Positions 1 through 6,516 of a DNA stretch of 6,648 bases are shown here, in pieces. The translations under genes and the position numbers were made by a program. The stretch is from JAJKIP01 sp040509055 (lineage in GTDB: Bacteria > Bacteroidota > Bacteroidia > Chitinophagales > Chitinophagaceae), in NCBI GenBank assembly GCA_040509055.1, contig JBEVLT010000015.1, forward strand, positions 1-6,648, written 5' to 3'. The notes under the pieces were generated by a model. It searched no databases. It was given only the letters and a program-made list of their open reading frames with translations, and was not told where the DNA came from. Each line of letters begins with the position of its first letter. Positions within the stretch are counted from its first letter, which is position 1.

Positions 1-1517
1 GGATGCTGACCAGCTTCTGATCCAACAGGCAACTCAACGATTTCCACAAGACCGGTGCCCGGGTTCTTTCCGCTGGCCCTCATGCCTGCTTTTTCGAATT
101 GATCGAGGTAGTTATTATTGAATTCCCAACGATGCCGGTGACGCTCGCTGATTGGAGATTGCCCATAAATCTCGTATGCCAGTGAACCCTGTGCAATTTC
201 GCACGGATAAGACCCAAGACGCATTGTTCCACCCTTGGCTGTTACCTTCTTTTGTTCTTCCATCAGGTCGATCACCGGGTCCGGCGTCTGCGGCACCATC
301 TCGGTGGAATGCGCTTCTTTCAATCCCAGCACATTACGGGCAAATTCGATCACAGCCATCTGCATGCCGAGGCAGATACCGAAGAAAGGCAGTCCTTTCT
401 CCCGCGCATATTGAACGGCAATGATCTTGCCTTCCACACCGCGTGTACCAAAGCCCGGCGCTACCAGGAGGCCATCCAGGCTGGACAGCTTTTCACTTAC
501 ATTATCATGGGTGATGAATTCGCTGTGCACGTTGACTACCTGCACCTGGCATTCATTCATGGCGCCGGCATGCACAAACGATTCGAGGATGGATTTATAA
601 GCATCCTGCAGCTCGATGTACTTACCGATCAGCCCGATGGTCACCTTGCTGCGCGGGTATTTCAGCTTGTCCAGGAATTCTTTCCATATGCCCAGCTGCG
701 GCTCGTTGAAAGAAGAGATGTTCAGCTTTTTCAGGCAAATAAGGTCCAGCTTTTCCCGCATCATGGCCAGCGGTACTTCGTAGATGGTCGGGGCGTCTGC
801 TGCTTCGATTACGGCTTCCGCTTTTACATTGCAGAACAGGGCGATCTTGCGGCGCAGCTCTGGCCCCAGGGGTCGTTCGGTACGGCACACAATGATATCC
901 GGATGCACGCCTTCCTGGCTCAGCATCTTTACGCTGTGCTGGGTAGGTTTTGTTTTCAATTCCTTTGCCGCTTTCAGGTAAGGGATTAGGGTAAGGTGGA
1001 GCACGACGCTGTCTTCATCCGGCAGCTCCCACTGCAGCTGGCGCACGGCTTCCACAAAGGGAAGGCTTTCGATGTCGCCCACGGTACCGCCGATCTCGGT
1101 GATCACGATATCATATTCCTTTCCCTGCCCCAGGTGCAGCATCCTTCTTTTTATCTCGTCGGTAATATGCGGCACCACCTGCACGGTTTTGCCGAGGTAC
1201 GCTCCTTCCCGCTCCTTGTTGATAACAGTCTGGTAGATGCGGCCGGTAGTCACATTATTGGCCTGCGAGGTAAAGATGTTGAGAAAACGCTCATAGTGGC
1301 CAAGGTCCAGGTCGGTCTCTGCGCCATCTTCGGTCACATAGCATTCCCCATGCTCATAAGGGTTCAGTGTGCCGGGGTCCACATTGATATAAGGATCAAA
1401 CTTCTGGATGGTTACGCGCAGGCCTCTTGCCTGCAGCAGCTTGGCCAGCGAAGCGGCAATGATGCCCTTGCCCAAAGAAGAAGTAACACCGCCGGTAACA
1501 AAAATATATTTAGCCAT
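1..1517 (-). CDS. pyrG: CTP synthase (glutamine-hydrolysing), C-terminus cut by window edge
   Basis: Converts UTP, ATP and glutamine to CTP, the last step of de novo pyrimidine nucleotide synthesis, in the cytoplasm. Translation from the ATG at 1517 gives 505 complete codons with no internal stop. The N-terminal amidoligase domain (about residues 1-270) starts MAKYIFVTGG and has the P-loop GGVTSSLGKG (residues 9-18, Lys17). It also has TDLDLGHYERF (Asp69, Asp71) and EIGGTVGDIES, whose Glu141 is the equivalent of the Mg-binding Glu140 of E. coli. The class I glutamine amidotransferase domain begins near residue 290 and shows GICLGMQ with nucleophile Cys382 (codon 372-374) and ERHRHRWEF. The His-Glu pair of the catalytic triad lies past the left edge. 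The family is normally about 535-550 residues, so some 30-40 are missing. Just before the edge, the usual one-residue link between 'EIVELP' and the conserved 'HP' is replaced by seven residues (VGSEAGQ). The gene is divergent from the amidohydrolase. Its start is fixed by the conserved N-terminus; no Shine-Dalgarno sequence is evident. Confidence 0.98.
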   Translation of the reverse strand, partial: MAKYIFVTGGVTSSLGKGIIAASLAKLLQARGLRVTIQKFDPYINVDPGTLNPYEHGECYVTEDGAETDLDLGHYERFLNIFTSQANNVTTGRIYQTVINKEREGAYLGKTVQVVPHITDEIKRRMLHLGQGKEYDIVITEIGGTVGDIESLPFVEAVRQLQWELPDEDSVVLHLTLIPYLKAAKELKTKPTQHSVKMLSQEGVHPDIIVCRTERPLGPELRRKIALFCNVKAEAVIEAADAPTIYEVPLAMMREKLDLICLKKLNISSFNEPQLGIWKEFLDKLKYPRSKVTIGLIGKYIELQDAYKSILESFVHAGAMNECQVQVVNVHSEFITHDNVSEKLSSLDGLLVAPGFGTRGVEGKIIAVQYAREKGLPFFGICLGMQMAVIEFARNVLGLKEAHSTEMVPQTPDPVIDLMEEQKKVTAKGGTMRLGSYPCEIAQGSLAYEIYGQSPISERHRHRWEFNNNYLDQFEKAGMRASGKNPGTGLVEIVELPVGSEAGQH

Positions 1518-1663
1518 AAATGGTCAATTGTTTCATTACAAAAAATACCGGAACGGGCAAATACACACTTGCTCTGAACAACGCTTTAAACCGATCCTGC
1601 AATAAAAGTTGAGATTTCCGCCCACCCCTGCCTGTTGCCAGGTAACTGACCATCGGAACTTCG

Positions 1664-1680
1664 TCCCGCCTACGGTGGGA
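1664..1680. repeat. Short GC-rich hairpin in the divergent intergenic region
   Basis: TCCCGCC (1664-1670) and GGTGGGA (1674-1680) form a seven-pair stem, one pair being G-T, with a three-base TAC loop. It is not followed by a T-run on either strand, so it does not look like an intrinsic terminator. The surrounding text (CGGAACTTCG before it, the palindrome CTTCATGAAG after it) has the look of an interspersed intergenic palindrome, but a single copy in this window cannot prove that. Confidence 0.4.
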
Positions 1681-1816
1681 TCAGCTTCATGAAGAATTTC
1701 CGGGAGGTCAGGCAAAGATAAGTCTTATTTCCATTACGGAAACCGGTGGCTTCCGATCCTGTGGATAAAAATGAAAAGAGCAAGGAGATGGTACCGGGCG
1801 CAGACCTTTTTATAGC

Positions 1817-1850
1817 CCCTGCATATCCGCCACAGGCCTGGCATGCAGGG
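1817..1850. promoter_or_regulatory. Perfect 8-bp inverted repeat upstream of the amidohydrolase gene
   Basis: CCCTGCAT (1817-1824) and ATGCAGGG (1843-1850) are exact reverse complements with an 18-base spacer. The spacer itself contains GCC-ACA-GGC (1829-1837) and the palindrome CAGGCCTG (1833-1840). The element ends 51 bases before the chosen ATG of the amidohydrolase. It could be a regulator binding site or an RNA stem-loop. Which strand or gene it serves is not shown by the sequence, although proximity favours the amidohydrolase. Confidence 0.35.
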
Positions 1851-1901
1851 TTTCGGCAGCGCTTACTGCAACTTTCACTATTTTTAGTCCTCAACTCTGC
1901 T

Positions 1902-3182
1902 ATGAGAAAAATACTGTTGCTTAGCGGCCTATGCATGGCCCTGCTCTATTCGTCCGCACAAAAAACCTATCTCTGGTGCGGCAGCCTGATCGATGGCATC
2001 GGTCCGGAACCGCGCAAAAATATGACCGTCGTGGTGGAAGGAAACAAGATCACCGCCATGGAAAGCGGGTTCTCCATACCCGGCGCCGGCGACAAGGCTG
2101 TCGACCTGAAAACAAAGACCGTTATGCCCGGCTGGATCGATATGCATGTACACCTGGAAAGCGAGACCAACCCCGGGCAATACCTGCAGGAATTTACCAT
2201 GAACCCGGCTGATTATGCTTTTCAATCGGTGAGGTTTGCCGAAACCACCCTGCTTACGGGCTTTACCACGGTCAGGGACCTTGGCGGCTCCGGCGTAAAT
2301 ATATCCCTGCGCAATGCCGTGAACAAAGGGCTGATCAAAGGGCCGCGGATATTCACAGCCGGCAAATCCATCGCCACGACGGGCGGCCACGCCGACCCTA
2401 CCAACGGGTATCGCAGGGACCTGATGGGCGATCCTGGTCCCGAAGCCGGCGTAGCCAACGGGCCCGATGAATGCCGGAAAGCGGTGCGCCAGCGCTACAA
2501 GGACGGGGCCGACCTGATCAAGATCACGGCTACCGGCGGGGTGCTCAGCGTAGCCAAAAGCAGCAGCAACCCGCAGTTCATGGAAGACGAGATCAAATCA
2601 ATCGTGGAAACGGCAAAGGACTATGGGTTCAGGGTGGCAGTGCATGCCCATGGGGCCGAAGGGATGAAAAGAGCCATCCGGGCAGGTGTTAATTCCATCG
2701 AGCACGGCACCTACATGGACGACGAAGCCATCGCGCTGTTCAAACAATACGGCACCTGGTACGTACCTACCCTTACAGCCGCAGCTGCCGTAGCCGATTC
2801 GGCCAAAAAGCCGGGCTATTATCCCGCCATCGTTACGCCCAAGGCATTGGAGATCGGTCCGAAGATCAAAGCCACGTTTGCCAAAGCCTACCGCGCCGGT
2901 GTGAAGATCGCATTCGGCACCGATGCAGGTGTGTACCGCCACGGCATGAACTGGCTGGAGTTCGTATACATGACGGAAGCCGGCATGAAGCCTATGGAAG
3001 CCATTCAATGCGCTACCATCCATGCCGCCGATCTGCTGGGCATGAAGGACAAACTGGGAAGCATCGAACCCGGTAAGCTGGCCGATATCATAGCGGTGGA
3101 CGGCGATCCGCTGAAGGATACACAGGTATTTGGGAAGGTGGTGTTTGTGATGAAGGATGGAATCGTATACAGGCAGGAATAA
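1902..3182 (+). CDS. Secreted metal-dependent amidohydrolase (imidazolonepropionase/prolidase-like group)
   Basis: A 426-residue enzyme of the amidohydrolase superfamily (COG1228-like). Residues 1-20 form a signal peptide: MRK, a hydrophobic stretch, then a likely cut after SSA, so the protein should act in the periplasm or outside. There is no lipobox. Metal-site residues are all present: the HxH of DMHVHLE (His82, His84), the Lys of LIKITATGG (Lys207, expected to be carboxylated), His248 in AVHAHG, His268 in IEHGT and Asp341 in FGTDAG. The C-terminus has the usual GSIEPGKLADIIAVDGDPL composite-barrel segment. Characterised relatives with this motif set include Xaa-Pro dipeptidases and Lys/Arg carboxypeptidases, so peptide or N-acyl amide cleavage is likely. 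The substrate cannot be read from the sequence. The frame is open back to 1746, but the ATG at 1902 is preferred because it begins directly with the signal peptide and the upstream 52 codons show no family similarity. Stands alone on its strand, divergent from pyrG and convergent with proC. Confidence 0.93.
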   Translation: MRKILLLSGLCMALLYSSAQKTYLWCGSLIDGIGPEPRKNMTVVVEGNKITAMESGFSIPGAGDKAVDLKTKTVMPGWIDMHVHLESETNPGQYLQEFTMNPADYAFQSVRFAETTLLTGFTTVRDLGGSGVNISLRNAVNKGLIKGPRIFTAGKSIATTGGHADPTNGYRRDLMGDPGPEAGVANGPDECRKAVRQRYKDGADLIKITATGGVLSVAKSSSNPQFMEDEIKSIVETAKDYGFRVAVHAHGAEGMKRAIRAGVNSIEHGTYMDDEAIALFKQYGTWYVPTLTAAAAVADSAKKPGYYPAIVTPKALEIGPKIKATFAKAYRAGVKIAFGTDAGVYRHGMNWLEFVYMTEAGMKPMEAIQCATIHAADLLGMKDKLGSIEPGKLADIIAVDGDPLKDTQVFGKVVFVMKDGIVYRQE

Positions 3183-3183
3183 C

Positions 3184-3236
3184 CCGGAGCAACAGTATTG
3201 TTTCGCACTGCGGCGACCGTGCATTCCCTGTTCCGG
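3184..3236 (+). terminator. Bulged stem-loop directly after the amidohydrolase stop codon
   Basis: CCGGA (3184-3188) plus ACAG (3192-3195) pairs with CTGTTCCGG (3228-3236), giving nine base pairs with a three-base bulge (GCA). Inside it a second small stem is possible: GCA/TGC (3205-3207 with 3220-3222) and CGG/CCG (3211-3213 with 3217-3219). It begins two bases past the stop codon, where a 3'-end structure is expected. It lacks a clear T-run (CCTTCGCC follows), so it is not a textbook intrinsic terminator and could instead be an mRNA-stabilising 3' hairpin. Confidence 0.35.
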
Positions 3237-3312
3237 CCTTCGCCTTATGTATCACAGCCATGATGCTGGTCAAATCTTCCCGTACTGCATACATAACGGG
3301 ATAAGGGAGCAT
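3235..3312 (-). pseudogene. C-terminal remnant of a RelE/ParE-like toxin
   Basis: The minus-strand reading from 3312 gives MLPYPVMYAVRED, then LTSIMAVIHKAKA. This resembles the last third of RelE/ParE-family toxins, where an 'FPYxxxYxvxxDxixvlAVxHxxR' segment forms the final beta strands of the fold. The N-terminal helices and first strands, normally about 60 residues, are absent. An in-frame stop (3319-3321) lies just upstream. After HKAKA the frame continues without family similarity into the antisense of the amidohydrolase gene, ending at 3088. It is therefore read as a broken leftover, not a working toxin. The assignment rests on motif recognition in about 25 residues. Confidence 0.45.
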
Positions 3313-3318
3313 CTTAAT

Positions 3319-3390
3319 TTACTGATGCGCCAGCGACAATTGCATGACCTCTTCTTTCAAATTATCCGGATTCAGAAACCCGAGTCTCAT
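3319..3390 (-). pseudogene. N-terminal remnant of an 'addiction module' antitoxin (candidate)
   Basis: A 23-codon minus-strand ORF starts with ATG at 3390, 11 bases after the proC stop, and ends with TAA at 3319-3321. Its residues 9-23 (PDNLKEEVMQLSLAH, then Q) resemble the opening helix of the PF09720-type antitoxins, which typically read '..I..EalqLsleeRa.L...Ll.SL'. It stops exactly where that family would continue. The ParE-like toxin remnant follows in the same frame six bases later, which is the order antitoxin then toxin seen in this family. That suggests an internal deletion removed the rest of both genes. The match is short, so a chance resemblance is possible. Confidence 0.35.
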
Positions 3391-3401
3391 AGCAAGGTTT
3401 A

Positions 3402-4202
3402 CTAATCCTTTGCAATCTTCTTATAGCTGGCCACTACCCCGCGTATCAGTGAAGAGCTGAAGCCGCGGTGCTCCATTTCGTTCAGCCCGGCGATGGTACA
3501 GCCCTTGGGTGTTGTTACTTTATCGATCTCCTGCTCGGGATGCGTACCTTTCTGCAACAGCAATTCGGCAGCCCCCTTGACCGTTTGCGCGGCAATCAGC
3601 GAAGCCGTAGCCGCATCGAAACCGATCTCGATGCCGCCCTGTATATTGGCCCGGATATAGCGCATGGCATAGGCCGTGCCACAGGCGCCCAGGATGGTGG
3701 CTGCATCCATCAGCTTTTCATCGATGGTGACCACCTTGCCTACCGTGCTGAACAGCTCATTCACGTATTTCACCCCGGCCTCGTCGGCATGATGGCTGCA
3801 GATGCAGGTCATGCTTTCACGGATGGCAATGGCTGTATTGGGCATGGCCCTGAAGATCGGAAGCTTTTTACCCACGGCTTCTTCCATATCGCTGATCAGC
3901 GATCCGGTTACGACAGAGATCAGCATCTTGCGGCTGGTCAAATCCTTTTTGATGCCGCTCAATACTTCGCTCGCCTGAAACGGCTTTACCGCCAGGATGA
4001 TGACATCGCTCTTCTTCACAGCGGCACCATTATCGGAGGTGATGACAAGACCTTTGTCCTTTAGCGGTTGCAGGGCAGCCAGGTTGCGCCGGGTAATGGT
4101 GATATCGCCGGGCAGGCTGAACCCGCTTGCCAGCAGGCCCTCGGCAATTGCCCCACCCAGGTTACCGCCGCCAATGATGGCGATTTTCTTTCGCATAGTC
4201 AT
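3402..4202 (-). CDS. proC: Pyrroline-5-carboxylate reductase
   Basis: Reduces 1-pyrroline-5-carboxylate to L-proline with NAD(P)H, the final step of proline synthesis, in the cytoplasm. The product is 266 residues, close to the family's usual ~270. The N-terminal Rossmann domain has IAIIGGGNLGGA (residues 7-18), then VIILAVKP (67-74) and FRAMPNTA (117-124). The C-terminal dimerisation domain carries the family signature TTPKGCTIAGLNEME (230-244). The usual SGSGPAY segment reads GACGTAY (172-178), a variant I associate with Bacteroidota ProC proteins. An ATG at 4196 (two codons later) is an equally possible start. The open frame extends to 4280, but those codons overlap the end of purL and precede the conserved IAIIGGG by too much. 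Lies 32 bp downstream of purL on the same strand, so co-transcription is plausible although the two pathways are unrelated. No Shine-Dalgarno sequence is seen. Confidence 0.97.
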   Translation of the reverse strand: MTMRKKIAIIGGGNLGGAIAEGLLASGFSLPGDITITRRNLAALQPLKDKGLVITSDNGAAVKKSDVIILAVKPFQASEVLSGIKKDLTSRKMLISVVTGSLISDMEEAVGKKLPIFRAMPNTAIAIRESMTCICSHHADEAGVKYVNELFSTVGKVVTIDEKLMDAATILGACGTAYAMRYIRANIQGGIEIGFDAATASLIAAQTVKGAAELLLQKGTHPEQEIDKVTTPKGCTIAGLNEMEHRGFSSSLIRGVVASYKKIAKD

Positions 4203-4234
4203 GATTTTATATGCAGTAAGCAGAACGACAGGAG

Positions 4235-6466
4235 TTATAACGTATTCAGCGCCGCACCGGCCTTTTCGCCGGACAGGCAACTGCCGATAGCGGTGTCATA
4301 CCTGTCTTTCCACCAATCGATCGTTCCCCAGAAATCGCCGTCGATCACCATTTCACCGGTCGAGACCACGCCGATCTTTTCAAAGGGAAAACTGCCGAGG
4401 GCCTGCTCAACTTCTTTCACCTTCGGTATGGCCACGCTCACCAGCACCCGGCTCTGACTTTCGCCAAACAGCCAGGCGTCTTTGCGGAACCCACTGCCCG
4501 TGATGACGGAAAAGCCCAGTTCGTTGGTGAACCCGCTTTCGCAAAGGCTGACGAACAGGCCACCCTCGCTCACGTCATGCACCGACTGCAGCAACCCCTG
4601 GCCGATCAGTTCGGTGATCTTTTGCTGCAGGTTGTACTCTTCGTCCAGGTCAAAATGCGGTACAGGTGAATGCGTCACCCCGAGAATATTGTGCAGGTAC
4701 TCCGAGCAATTGATATCGTTGTGCGACTGGCCTACCAAATAGAGCACATCTCCCTCGTCTTTGAAGTCCAGTGTCATTTTCTTCGAAATGTCTTCCAGCA
4801 GCCCTACCATACCGATGGTCGGCGTCGGGTAAACCGGGCCATCCGGGTTCTGGTTGTAAAAGCTGACGTTACCTCCTGTAACGGGTGTATCGAACTTTCG
4901 GCAGGCCTCGCCCATGCCGCGGATGGCATTCACAAACTGGTAATATACCTGCGGATCGTAGGGATTGCCGAAGTTCAGGCAGTTGGTGATGCCCAGGGGC
5001 TGCCCGCCGCTGCATACGATGTTCCGGGCGGCTTCGCTCACGGCAATCATGGCGCCTTTGTACGGATCGGCATATACATAGCGGCTGTTGCAGTCGGTGG
5101 TAATGGCCAGTCCTTTATCGGTTCCCTTTACGGCCACCACGGCTGCATCGGAGGGTGCATTCGTCGAGGCATTGACCGTGCCCACCATGCTGTCATATTG
5201 CGTATAGATCCAGCGTTTGGAAGCGATGGAAGGCAGCGCGATGAGCTGCTCGGCAATGGCCTTCAGGTCATCAGGCTCGGCAATAGCCGCAGCACTGAAC
5301 TTTTTGATCTCCGCCAGGTAATCCGGCTCGCGGTACTCCCGCTCGTATTGCGGAGCTCCGCCGCCCAGCACCAGGTCATAGGCCGGCAGTTCGGCTTCCA
5401 GCTGCCCATGCATATAGAAACGAAGCATTCCATCATCCGTTACCTCCCCGATCACGGAACAGGGAAGGTCCCATTTTTCAAAAACGGCCTGCACCTCGGC
5501 CTCTTTTCCCTTTTCCGCCACCAGCAGCATGCGTTCCTGGCTTTCGCTCAGCAGCAGTTCCCAGGCTTTCATGTTCTGTTGGCGTGTTGGCACTTTGTCC
5601 AGATCGATCCGCATACCTACTTCACCCTTGGCGCTCATTTCAGATGTGGAACAGATAATACCGGCGGCACCCATGTCCTGCATTCCTACTACGGCCCCGG
5701 TCCGGATCACCTCCAGGCAGGCTTCCAGCAGCTTTTTTTCCTGGAAGGGATCGCCCACCTGCACGGCAGGCAGGTCCTGCGCGCTTTCGGCCGTGATGTC
5801 GGCTGAGGCAAAAGAGGCGCCTCCGATACCGTCCTTGCCGGTAGCGCTGCCGACAAACATCACCGGGTTCCCGGTTCCTTTCGCCGTTGCGGATACGGTT
5901 TCTCCATTATTCACAATGCCCACGCTCATGGCATTGACCAGCGGGTTGGTATGATAACACTGATCGAAATAAATTTCACCGCCTACGGTCGGCACACCAA
6001 AGCAGTTGCCGTAATGCCCGATACCATGTACCACCCCTGAAAGCAGGTGCTGGGTTTTGTCTTCTTCCAGCTTGCCGAACCGCAGCGAGTTGAGCGCCGC
6101 AATGGGGCGTGCCCCCATCGTAAAGATGTCGCGGTGGATACCGCCTACACCGGTGGCTGCGCCCTGGAACGGTTCGATGGCAGACGGGTGATTGTGCGAT
6201 TCGATCTTGAACACCACGCCCAGCCCATCGCCGATATCCATCAGGCCCGCATTTTCCTCGCCGGCCTTCACCAGCATCCGGCCGCCCTCGCGGGGCAGGG
6301 TTTTCAGCCAGCGGATAGAGTTTTTATAGCTGCAGTGTTCGCTCCACATGGCGGAAAAGGCGCAGAGTTCGTTGAAATTGGGTGTCCGGCCCAGCTTTTT
6401 TTTGATCAGCTCAAATTCTTCTTCCGTGAGTCGTAGTTGCTGTGCCGTTTTTAACGTTACTTCCAT
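4235..6466 (-). CDS. purL: Phosphoribosylformylglycinamidine synthase, small (PurL) subunit form
   Basis: Catalyses the ATP-dependent conversion of FGAR to FGAM, the fourth step of purine synthesis, in the cytoplasm. At 743 residues it matches the small PurL of Bacillus (about 740), not the ~1,300-residue fused enzyme. It therefore has no glutaminase domain and should need PurQ and PurS, which are not in this window. The N-terminal half has NELCAFSAMWSEHCSYK (catalytic His44), the nucleotide-site segment ESHNHPSAIEP (89-99) and GGIHRDIFTMGARP (108-121). The two AIRS-like halves follow in order: VGDPFQEKKLLEA (237-249), LLLSESQERM (304-313), then in the second half VTGGNVSFYN (529-538), SVHDVSEGGL (628-637) and LFGESQSRV (666-674). 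The ATG at 6466 is chosen because conserved sequence begins right after it. The frame is open to 6556, but the extra 30 codons read through an apparent promoter region. It probably heads a transcript with proC. Confidence 0.98.
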   Translation of the reverse strand: MEVTLKTAQQLRLTEEEFELIKKKLGRTPNFNELCAFSAMWSEHCSYKNSIRWLKTLPREGGRMLVKAGEENAGLMDIGDGLGVVFKIESHNHPSAIEPFQGAATGVGGIHRDIFTMGARPIAALNSLRFGKLEEDKTQHLLSGVVHGIGHYGNCFGVPTVGGEIYFDQCYHTNPLVNAMSVGIVNNGETVSATAKGTGNPVMFVGSATGKDGIGGASFASADITAESAQDLPAVQVGDPFQEKKLLEACLEVIRTGAVVGMQDMGAAGIICSTSEMSAKGEVGMRIDLDKVPTRQQNMKAWELLLSESQERMLLVAEKGKEAEVQAVFEKWDLPCSVIGEVTDDGMLRFYMHGQLEAELPAYDLVLGGGAPQYEREYREPDYLAEIKKFSAAAIAEPDDLKAIAEQLIALPSIASKRWIYTQYDSMVGTVNASTNAPSDAAVVAVKGTDKGLAITTDCNSRYVYADPYKGAMIAVSEAARNIVCSGGQPLGITNCLNFGNPYDPQVYYQFVNAIRGMGEACRKFDTPVTGGNVSFYNQNPDGPVYPTPTIGMVGLLEDISKKMTLDFKDEGDVLYLVGQSHNDINCSEYLHNILGVTHSPVPHFDLDEEYNLQQKITELIGQGLLQSVHDVSEGGLFVSLCESGFTNELGFSVITGSGFRKDAWLFGESQSRVLVSVAIPKVKEVEQALGSFPFEKIGVVSTGEMVIDGDFWGTIDWWKDRYDTAIGSCLSGEKAGAALNTL

Positions 6467-6487
6467 GAAACGAGGTATAAAAAGTTG

Positions 6488-6507
6488 AAAAAGACCGGTA
6501 TCCGGCC
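6488..6507 (-). terminator. Hairpin plus T-run in the purL upstream region
   Basis: Read on the minus strand, GGCCGG-ATA-CCGGTC forms a six-pair stem (one G-T pair) with a three-base loop at 6493-6507. It is followed directly by five T residues (6488-6492). This is the form of a small intrinsic terminator. It ends 21 bases before the purL ATG. It may end a minus-strand gene lying beyond the right edge, or act as a leader attenuator for purL if transcription starts farther upstream. The stem is short, so chance is possible. Confidence 0.35.
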
Positions 6508-6508
6508 G

Positions 6509-6516
6509 CGAAGCTA
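6509..6516 (-). promoter_or_regulatory. Candidate -7 promoter element of purL
   Basis: TAGCTTCG on the minus strand differs by one base from the Bacteroidota -7 consensus TAnnTTTG and would give a leader of roughly 35 bases before the purL ATG. No TTTG/TTG -33 element is found at the standard spacing (TTTC motifs lie at about 14 and 26 bases), so support is weak. If this is the true promoter, transcription would start inside the neighbouring hairpin and that hairpin could not act as an attenuator. Confidence 0.2.

Larger units (their letters stand above)
1518..1901. other. Divergent intergenic region between pyrG and the amidohydrolase gene
   Basis: These 384 bp separate two genes transcribed away from each other, so both promoters should lie here. 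No ORF in it resembles a known protein. The reading frame of the amidohydrolase stays open back to 1746, but that stretch shows no family similarity. By eye it contains a 7-bp hairpin at 1664-1680, the palindrome CTTCATGAAG at 1685-1694, a small CCTG/CAGG hairpin at 1631-1642, and an 8-bp inverted repeat at 1817-1850. Promoter elements cannot be fixed with confidence. A loose match to the Bacteroidota -7 element (TAnnTTTG) on the minus strand is TATTTTTTG at 1539-1547, ahead of pyrG. Another on the plus strand is TATTTTTA at 1879-1886, ahead of the amidohydrolase. Both would give very short leaders. Confidence 0.6.

Noticed and set aside
252..989. Long plus-strand ORF of 245 codons
   Set aside because: It is the exact antisense of the pyrG frame, has no recognisable domain, and pyrG on the other strand is unmistakable.
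1746..1901. 52-codon N-terminal extension of the amidohydrolase
   Set aside because: The frame is open, but the signal peptide begins at the ATG at 1902; an extension would bury it, and the extra residues resemble no domain.
3088..3234. Continuation of the toxin-like frame into the amidohydrolase gene
   Set aside because: After HKAKA the residues lose similarity to RelE/ParE and become the antisense of amidohydrolase codons, so this part is not considered gene-derived.
3262..3313. Nested inverted repeats GATGCT/AGCATC and CCCGT/ACGGG in the convergent gap
   Set aside because: Six and five base pairs with long loops and no T-run; too weak to call a bidirectional terminator.
4203..4280. 26-codon N-terminal extension of ProC overlapping purL
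   Set aside because: ProC proteins begin a few residues before the IGGGNLG motif; the extension has no counterpart in the family.
4670..5806. Plus-strand ORF of 378 codons inside purL
   Set aside because: Antisense of the purL coding frame. Long antisense ORFs are expected in GC-rich genes, and the translation shows no family features.
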